DNA from: Desulfobulbaceae bacterium UBA2276
GTDB lineage: Bacteria > Desulfobacterota > Desulfobulbia > Desulfobulbales > Desulfocapsaceae
DNA: 20,442 nucleotides
Assembly (NCBI GenBank): GCA_002347085.1
Contig: DDWW01000031.1
Span: 1 to 20,442 of the forward strand
Reading direction: 5' to 3'
Under the pieces are notes generated by a model, which saw only the letters and a list, made by a program, of their open reading frames with translations, did not search any database and was not told where the DNA came from. Positions 15,465 through 20,442 of the stretch are shown here, in pieces. The translations under genes were made by a program, and so were the position numbers. Numbering within the stretch: position 1 is the stretch's first letter; each line of letters starts with the position of its first letter.

Positions 15465-16951
15465 AAATCATCTTGATCTCCATGCCCGACGTGGTGCCGA
15501 TCATCATCCATGAAACGGCATTTCACCTGCCGAATCATGGCATTGCCTCGATAGGCGGCAATATCGATGATGACCATGAGGTCTATCTGATTGACCTGAT
15601 CCGCAAGCGCCGGTCTATCAAGAGCTACCTGACCAAGATAATAGAGAAGGTCAAGCCTGATCTGGTCGGCCTTTCGGCCATGGCCTGGCAGTTCGACACC
15701 TGTATCAAGATTGCCCATCTGCTCAAGGAACTCCGGCCCGAGGTAAAGATTGTGATCGGCGGCTACCATGCCACCTTGATGCATGAAGAGATAGCCGCCT
15801 CAGGAGAGGCAAAGTGGATTGACTTCATGGTCCGGGGCGAAGGAGAAGAGGCCTGCCGCCGCCTGGCAAACAGCCTGGACGGCCGTGACGACCTGACAGC
15901 AATCCCCTCCCTTTCCTATAAAAAAGACGGGTTTTTTGTCCATAATCCCCGGGGTGAAAATCTTGATCTGAGTACGCTCAAGCTCCCGATCCGAGATAAA
16001 CGCCGATTGACCTGGGGCTATCACATCATCTACTCCAAGATCGAACTGGTGGAGACCTCCCGGGGATGCACGCGCGCCTGTAACTTCTGTTCCATGCGAC
16101 ACATGTATGGCCGTACCTTCAGGACCTTTCCCCTCAGTCGGGTTCTGGCAGACATTGATGATATTTATTACCAGCGCAAGACACGATGGATAATGATCAC
16201 CGACGACAATATGGTCTTGAATCCATCCAGGGTCATCGAGCTCTGTGACGCGATCATTGCCAGGAAATATAAGGGACTCAACCTCGTCGTCCAGGCCGAT
16301 TGCGTGTCCATGGCCAGCAACGAAGAGATGGTCGCCAAGATGGCGGAGGCCGGTTTCCGCTCGGTTTTTCTTGGCATTGAAAACGGCTCAGTCAAGAATC
16401 TGAGCAGTGCCGGCAAGGGCGATATTACCAGCTATTCCAGAAAGGCCATCGACAACTGCCATAAATACGGGATGATGGTTATTGGCGGCCTGATCTTCGG
16501 CTTTGCAGATGACGATGCCGAGTCAATCAGAGAGAATTATGAATTCTTCAAAGATATTGGCGCCGATGCCGCCTACTGCCAGGTCTTGACCCCTTATCCC
16601 AAGACCGCCATGCGGGAACAGCTTCTGTCTCAAGGGCTGGTGACCAATCAGACTGACTATAAAAAATACAACGGCCTGTGGGCCAATGTGCGGACAAAAT
16701 ACCTGGACGCAGAACAGCTCCAGTACCAGTTCTGGTATCAACGCCAGGTGGTGCTGGGCTGGTGGAATCCTCCAGCCCAGGCCAAAGGTCAGGGCTGGCT
16801 GTGGACCTCCATCTGGCGCTTTCTGTTCAAGCCTTTGTTAAAGATGCACTACCGAAGGGTTATGAAAAAATACGGCTGGGAAGGCCGCTACCAAAAAGAA
16901 GTCGCGCGTTGGGAAAGGATGAACCATTTTACTGATCTTGAACACTATTAA
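15461..16951 (+). CDS. B12-binding-type radical SAM enzyme
   Basis: 496 residues from the ATG at 15461, inside the stop of the PlsC-type gene. Residues ~1-140 are a cobalamin-binding-like Rossmann domain (LISMPDVVP at 5-13, PDLVGLSAMAW at 66-76, IVIGGYHATLMHEE at 97-110, VRGEGEEACRRL). The radical SAM motif C-x3-C-x2-C is Cys203, Cys207 and Cys210 in SRGCTRACNFCSMRH. A barrel with FLGIENGS and GGLIFGFADDD follows, then a basic, aromatic C-terminal tail. Relatives include methylases and ring-forming enzymes of lipids such as hopanoids, and others in natural product loci. Coupling to an acyltransferase points to an acyl chain or lipid substrate; this is inference. It resembles the partial enzyme at the left edge in layout. 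Confidence 0.88.
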   Translation: MKIILISMPDVVPIIIHETAFHLPNHGIASIGGNIDDDHEVYLIDLIRKRRSIKSYLTKIIEKVKPDLVGLSAMAWQFDTCIKIAHLLKELRPEVKIVIGGYHATLMHEEIAASGEAKWIDFMVRGEGEEACRRLANSLDGRDDLTAIPSLSYKKDGFFVHNPRGENLDLSTLKLPIRDKRRLTWGYHIIYSKIELVETSRGCTRACNFCSMRHMYGRTFRTFPLSRVLADIDDIYYQRKTRWIMITDDNMVLNPSRVIELCDAIIARKYKGLNLVVQADCVSMASNEEMVAKMAEAGFRSVFLGIENGSVKNLSSAGKGDITSYSRKAIDNCHKYGMMVIGGLIFGFADDDAESIRENYEFFKDIGADAAYCQVLTPYPKTAMREQLLSQGLVTNQTDYKKYNGLWANVRTKYLDAEQLQYQFWYQRQVVLGWWNPPAQAKGQGWLWTSIWRFLFKPLLKMHYRRVMKKYGWEGRYQKEVARWERMNHFTDLEHY

Positions 16952-16968
16952 AAAATTACGGAACAGCC

Positions 16969-18012
16969 ATGCAAATATATAATCTTGAGTTTACCGAGCA
17001 GGAAATCCGGGCGGCCGTGGCCGCAGACAGACTGCTTTCCATGGAGATCGAATTCAGCCGCATCTGTAATTTCCGCTGCTCCTACTGTTATGTCGCAGAT
17101 CGCAGTGAATGCCGGAATGAACTTTCGCGGGAGGAAATAAAAGATGTCATCCTCCAGGCCAAGGCCCTTGGCGCCCGCAAGATCATCATCCTTGGCGGTG
17201 AGCCGAGCATCTATCCGCATCTTACGGAAATGCTTCGGTTTATTGGCCATGAAGGATTAGAGATTGAGATGTTCACCAATGGCTCCGGCATTGACAAGGC
17301 TCTTGCCCTTGTCCTGGCCGAGGAAAAGGTGCGGGTGGTACTGAAATTAAATTCCCAAGATGAGGCCATCCAGGACCGACTAGCCGGAAAAACCGGGGCT
17401 TTTAAGATCATCAAGACGGCCTTGGCCACCTTGCGAGAGGCGGGGTATCCCTCGCCGGATCTCTTCCTGGCCATCAGCACCGTAATCTGTCGGCAAAACA
17501 TAAAAGAGTTACCGGCCATGTGGCAATGGTTGCGGGAGGAGAATATTGAGCCCTATTTTGAGGTCATCACCCCGCAGGCCAATGCCCTGGAAAATATCTG
17601 GCTTGGCGTTGATTCCAGCGAGTTAAAGGCCTTATTTACCCTGCTCTCGACAATGGATCGGGAACGGTTTGGTCGTGACTGGGAGCCCCAGCCCCCCTTG
17701 GTGGGAAATAAGTGCATGCGCCATCAAGTCTCCTGCGTGGTCACTGCCACAGGCGATGTTACGCCCTGTGTCGGAGTTACTATTGTCCTTGATAATATCC
17801 GCAACAACAAACTTGCCCATATCTTGAAACACAGCGAGGTGGTCAACAACCTGAAGAATTACCGGGAGATGATAAAAGGAGAATGCCGGACCTGTGAGAA
17901 AGCTGAAGAATGCTACGGTTGTCGCGGCGCAGCCTACCAGCTCACTGGTGACTATCTTGCCTCCGACCCCACCTGCTGGCGCAATGCCTCAGATACAAGC
18001 GGCAACAAGTGA
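16969..18012 (+). CDS. Radical SAM/SPASM domain enzyme
   Basis: 347 residues. The [4Fe-4S]/SAM motif is Cys33, Cys37 and Cys40 in RICNFRCSYCY, followed by the SAM-binding GGEPS at 76-80. The C-terminus is a SPASM-type region for auxiliary iron-sulfur clusters: Cys249, Cys256, Cys267, then Cys306-x2-Cys309-x5-Cys315-x2-Cys318 and Cys336. SPASM enzymes mature peptides and enzymes or oxidise alcohols and small molecules. No small precursor-peptide gene is visible beside it, so a peptide role is not supported; it may act on the lipid or on a protein of the locus. It follows the B12-type radical SAM gene by 17 bases and ends the plus-strand operon. Confidence 0.88.
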   Translation: MQIYNLEFTEQEIRAAVAADRLLSMEIEFSRICNFRCSYCYVADRSECRNELSREEIKDVILQAKALGARKIIILGGEPSIYPHLTEMLRFIGHEGLEIEMFTNGSGIDKALALVLAEEKVRVVLKLNSQDEAIQDRLAGKTGAFKIIKTALATLREAGYPSPDLFLAISTVICRQNIKELPAMWQWLREENIEPYFEVITPQANALENIWLGVDSSELKALFTLLSTMDRERFGRDWEPQPPLVGNKCMRHQVSCVVTATGDVTPCVGVTIVLDNIRNNKLAHILKHSEVVNNLKNYREMIKGECRTCEKAEECYGCRGAAYQLTGDYLASDPTCWRNASDTSGNK

Positions 18013-18037
18013 TTCCTGCGGACTGTAAAGAAACTGA

Positions 18038-18082
18038 GTCACTGCTCATCACCCCAACCCAACCGGAGCCCTGAGCAGTGAC
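18038..18082. terminator. Possible bidirectional terminator hairpin
   Basis: GTCACTGCTCA (18038-18048) and its exact complement (18072-18082) flank 23 bases between two convergent genes. The position fits a shared terminator, but the loop is long and T-runs are short. Confidence 0.4.
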
Positions 18083-18096
18083 GAAAAGACAAGCCC

Positions 18097-18861
18097 TTAC
18101 GTAAAAGTTATCCCCCCATCAACGATAAAGGTCTGACCAGTTATCCAGTCAGCCTTCTCAGTGGTGAGAAAATAACAGATACCAGCGAGATCATTGGGAA
18201 CACCCATTCTCGCCAGAGGGGCTTTTCTCACGATTTCATTCTTTATCTCTTCATAATTAGGGAATTTGCGGAAGGAATCGGTATCAATCGGACCACCAGA
18301 AACAGCATTCACCCTGATTTTCTTTATACCAAGCTCATGGGCCGCATATTTAACCATGGTCTCCACCGCAGCCTTGGCATTGCCATGACCGGCATAGTAG
18401 GGGGTATAAGAAAGATTACCCGTAGATGAGAGAGAGAGAATTGAACCACCGCCAACTTTTTCCATTCTCTTGGCCGCCTCTTGGGCTCCAACCACAAAAG
18501 CAAGGACAGTAGCTGAGTAGATATTGATAAGCCCTTGAGGTTTAAGTCTCATAAATGAAGTAAAACCGCCGGCAACAGAGCGACCAGATATAATAGCATT
18601 GGAGATGAAGTAATCGACCCTCTCAAAATCTTTGTCAATCTCTTTGAACAGCTCTTTGTAGCTGCCGGGATGAAGGATATTAAGAAAATAAGCCTTTACC
18701 TTTACGCCATATCTCTCAGATACTTCGGCAATCACCTCTTCTGCAATCTCCGCATTACTGTGATAGGTAAACGCTACATCAACACCATTACTTGCAAATT
18801 CCTCAACAAGCGCCCGGCCAATTCCTCTTGTTCCACCGCTGATAACTAATGTTTTTCCCAC
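18097..18861 (-). CDS. FabL-like enoyl-ACP reductase (SDR family)
   Basis: 254 residues from a GTG at 18861; TGAGG lies about 10 bases upstream. NADPH-binding SGGTRGIG is at residues 8-15, SNA at 87-89 and Ser145/Ser146 in LSLSSTGNL. The catalytic Tyr and Lys are spaced Y156-x6-K163, not the Y-x3-K of ketoreductases. This spacing, plus SGGPIDTDSFRKFPN and the GQTFIVDGG tail, matches FabL enoyl-ACP reductase III of Bacillus. It would reduce the trans-2 double bond of enoyl-ACP in chain elongation. It is on the minus strand downstream of a KAS III-like gene, with a palindromic repeat between them, and convergent to the radical SAM operon. A reductase of a different thioester is an alternative. 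Confidence 0.8.
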   Translation of the reverse strand: MGKTLVISGGTRGIGRALVEEFASNGVDVAFTYHSNAEIAEEVIAEVSERYGVKVKAYFLNILHPGSYKELFKEIDKDFERVDYFISNAIISGRSVAGGFTSFMRLKPQGLINIYSATVLAFVVGAQEAAKRMEKVGGGSILSLSSTGNLSYTPYYAGHGNAKAAVETMVKYAAHELGIKKIRVNAVSGGPIDTDSFRKFPNYEEIKNEIVRKAPLARMGVPNDLAGICYFLTTEKADWITGQTFIVDGGITFT

Positions 18862-18923
18862 TATTTCAAGACCTCATACTTTTCAAAAATAAGGGAAACT
18901 CTCCCCAAGACAATACCCTGTAA

Positions 18924-19045
18924 TTTCATTTCTAAATCAAGATGTACACGAGGAGAAAAGCGAGCCGCGACGAAGCAGTACAATGAGTACGGTGAGGAGC
19001 GGCGCAGCGCATTCGACGAAGTGAACGCTTGATTTAGAAATGGAA
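18924..19045. repeat. Palindromic intergenic repeat (copy A)
   Basis: CATTTCTAAATCAAG at 18927-18941 is the exact complement of 19028-19042, giving 15-base terminal inverted repeats. The 62-base core at 18960-19021 matches copy B at 20263-20324 at 51 positions by eye without gaps. The core contains GTAC-n-GAGTAC, shared in outline with the copy at 5.8 kb. No protein is encoded. Confidence 0.75.
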
Positions 19046-19050
19046 TCAGC

Positions 19051-20220
19051 TCAAACAACCGTCAACAGTATCCAGCCCACCGAGAACCTGCCGCTTTCAG
19101 GAATAAAACCCAAGATCCTTTCTCCTTTTTGCAGACGGCCGGATGAAAACAGCTCTTCCAGCATGATATAGAAGGAGGCTGAGCCGGTATTACCCTTGCT
19201 CACCAGATTGGTAAACCAGCGATCCTCAGGGATTGTAAAACCAATCTCCTGCAACTGCTGCCGGAGTGGCTCCCGAAAGTATTGCGAAGAATAATGCGGT
19301 AAAAACCAGTCAATATCCTCTGGCTTCAGACCATGCTTGGCCACAACTTCCGGCAGGGTTTTTCCAACCAGGGTCGGGATCACCTCCCTGTTGAGCAAGC
19401 GGGCATCCTGTTTGATGGGAAAAACACCGTGCCATACCGCCTCGCTCCCCACGGCATATTCCCGCCAACCTCGCAGGCTGCCGTCGGCCTGTTTCACGGC
19501 GCCGGCATACATGCAGGTTTCCAGACAATGGGCATGGGAGACAATCTCTATCCAGTCGATCCGGAGAGAAAGGCCGCCTACTGTCGGCTCGCTTTCAATC
19601 AAGACTGCCCCGGCGCCGTCGGAGAGCATCCAGCGCAGAAATTCGGCCTCAAAGGAAAAGGCGGGATGATGCTTCCCCGTTTCCGGCTGGTTGGCCGTCA
19701 CGCCCTGCGTAGCCTGGAAAAAGCTTGTCCGCATGAAGGTGGAGGCCAGCTCAGAGCCGGTAGCAACCGCGCGCTTGCTCGTCCCCACAGCCACAGAGAG
19801 AGCGCCGTATTTCAGGGCCGTGATCCCGGAAAGACAGATTCCGGCAGTACTGACGACCTCACAAGGGCCACCCCCCAATTCCCCATGCACCATGGAGGCA
19901 TGACCGGGCAACAGTTGATCGGGCGAGGAGGTACCACAACAGAGGCATTCAAGGTCATGGAGTGTCAGTTCCCTGCCAAGGGGCATAGTGGACAGCAAGC
20001 GGCGCACTGCCTCAGCCGCCAGTTCGGCATTACTGTGAGTTGTGGTGCCTGTCTCCGGGTCAATGGCATAATGCCTCGACTCAATGCCGTTATTGGCAAG
20101 AATGACCTGCTTGGTTTTGGCCTCGATCCGAGCCACCTTCCCCAGATACCTCTCCAGATCATCATTTATTACGGGCTGTCCGGGGAGAAAGGCCGAAACA
20201 GCTGTGATAAAGGCATTCAT
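19051..20220 (-). CDS. Beta-ketoacyl-ACP synthase III (FabH-like)
   Basis: 389 residues from the ATG at 20220. An in-frame ATG nine bases upstream is possible, but the longer frame beyond it only translates a repeat. The Cys-His-Asn triad of KAS III is visible: Cys129 in STAGICLSG, His309 in WFLPHYSS and Asn344 in SKGNTGSAS. The length exceeds a housekeeping FabH (about 320) and is nearer to KAS III enzymes of specialised pathways such as DarB-like or polyene-associated ones. It likely starts a chain or joins two acyl units by decarboxylative condensation. The FabL-like gene follows on the same strand, so condensation and enoyl reduction may be co-expressed. Substrates unknown. Confidence 0.88.
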   Translation of the reverse strand: MNAFITAVSAFLPGQPVINDDLERYLGKVARIEAKTKQVILANNGIESRHYAIDPETGTTTHSNAELAAEAVRRLLSTMPLGRELTLHDLECLCCGTSSPDQLLPGHASMVHGELGGGPCEVVSTAGICLSGITALKYGALSVAVGTSKRAVATGSELASTFMRTSFFQATQGVTANQPETGKHHPAFSFEAEFLRWMLSDGAGAVLIESEPTVGGLSLRIDWIEIVSHAHCLETCMYAGAVKQADGSLRGWREYAVGSEAVWHGVFPIKQDARLLNREVIPTLVGKTLPEVVAKHGLKPEDIDWFLPHYSSQYFREPLRQQLQEIGFTIPEDRWFTNLVSKGNTGSASFYIMLEELFSSGRLQKGERILGFIPESGRFSVGWILLTVV

Positions 20221-20262
20221 GGTGTATTCCATTTTGCATTTGAGTTGAAACCGGGAAGGCAC

Positions 20263-20324
20263 GCGAGCAACAACGAAGCGGTACAGGGAGTACGGTAAGG
20301 AGCCGCGCAGCACAGCCGACGAAG
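20263..20324. repeat. Palindromic intergenic repeat core (copy B)
   Basis: This 62-base core matches copy A (18960-19021) at 51 positions without gaps. Flanks (about 20240-20262 and 20325-20349) are only loosely complementary, so the terminal inverted repeats have decayed or were always different. It lies upstream of the KAS III-like gene. Confidence 0.7.
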
Positions 20325-20349
20325 ATCTCGGCTTACAGGCAAACTGGAA

Positions 20350-20442
20350 TTATAACCTGGCATTTTGATGGCTGTTGGCAAGAAGTGCGGCATAGCGGCT
20401 GTAGAACCGTTGTTCGCCAAGTTTGGTTGCGGTAACGGCATT
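20350..20442 (-). CDS. C-terminal fragment of an unidentified minus-strand gene
   Basis: Thirty codons run from the window edge to a TAA at 20352-20350, ending in RFYSRYAALLANSHQNARL. The composition reads as real protein, and the stop falls just before the repeat upstream of the KAS III-like gene, where a gene end would be expected. No family can be recognised from so short a piece. It could be another gene of the lipid locus. Confidence 0.4.
   Translation of the reverse strand, partial: NAVTATKLGEQRFYSRYAALLANSHQNARL

Noticed and set aside
8032..20220. Firm assignment as an aryl polyene or ladderane cluster
   Set aside because: No dehydratase, exporter, LolA-like, aromatic ammonia-lyase or desaturase gene is visible; only partial resemblance can be claimed.
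19333..20298. 321-codon plus-strand frame opposite the KAS III-like gene
   Set aside because: The minus strand has the full Cys-His-Asn triad; the plus frame runs through the repeat and has no recognisable domain.
1..20442. CRISPR arrays, tRNA, rRNA, integrase or transposase genes
   Set aside because: None seen on either strand: no regularly spaced repeats, no RNA gene pattern, and no recombinase motif in any frame examined.

Overview
The window looks like a Gram-negative chromosome of moderate to high GC. The gene families and the intergenic repeats remind me of sulfate-reducing Desulfobacterota (Desulfobulbales-like). That assignment is inference, because there is no rRNA or other marker gene. 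Most genes form tight same-strand chains with 4-base ATGA overlaps.

Layout. (1) 1-1257: 3' part of a B12-binding-type radical SAM enzyme, cut by the window edge. (2) About 1.36-4.41 kb: a more A/T-rich defence/addiction island. It holds a DUF262/ParB-like plus HNH nuclease protein, a BrnT/BrnA toxin-antitoxin pair with a 12-bp-arm inverted repeat in front, and a second pair (addiction-module antitoxin plus RelE/ParE toxin). (3) 4.43-7.59 kb, minus strand: a five-TM LtaS/MdoB-like phosphoglycerol transferase and an exported TIM-barrel glycosidase-like protein, separated by a dispersed palindromic repeat. (4) 7.6-8.03 kb: a divergent promoter region. (5) 8.03-12.67 kb, plus strand: four overlapping genes encoding an AMP-dependent acyl ligase, a fused DhaL/FakA-DegV/FakB fatty acid kinase, a GT2 glycosyltransferase and an LpxL-type acyltransferase. 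(6) 12.84-18.01 kb, plus strand: acyl carrier protein, KAS I/II-type ketosynthase, PlsC-type acyltransferase, a B12-type radical SAM enzyme and a radical SAM/SPASM enzyme. (7) 18.10-20.22 kb, minus strand: an SDR with the Y-x6-K signature of FabL enoyl-ACP reductases and a KAS III (FabH-like) enzyme. The tail of one more minus-strand gene lies at the right edge.

Regions 5-7 read as one specialised lipid or polyene locus. Acyl chains could be activated in two ways (AMP ligase, fatty acid kinase) and extended on a dedicated ACP by KAS I/II and KAS III enzymes. They could be reduced by a FabL-like enzyme, modified by radical SAM chemistry, and moved to a glycosylated or glycerophosphate acceptor by the GT2, LpxL-like and PlsC-like enzymes. 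The ligase/GT2/LpxL-like core recalls aryl polyene loci. The radical SAM plus fatty-acid-synthesis mixture recalls candidate clusters proposed for ladderane lipids. Neither assignment is complete here: no dehydratase, exporter or desaturase is visible. The product is therefore unknown, and this is the best candidate for an undescribed system in the window.
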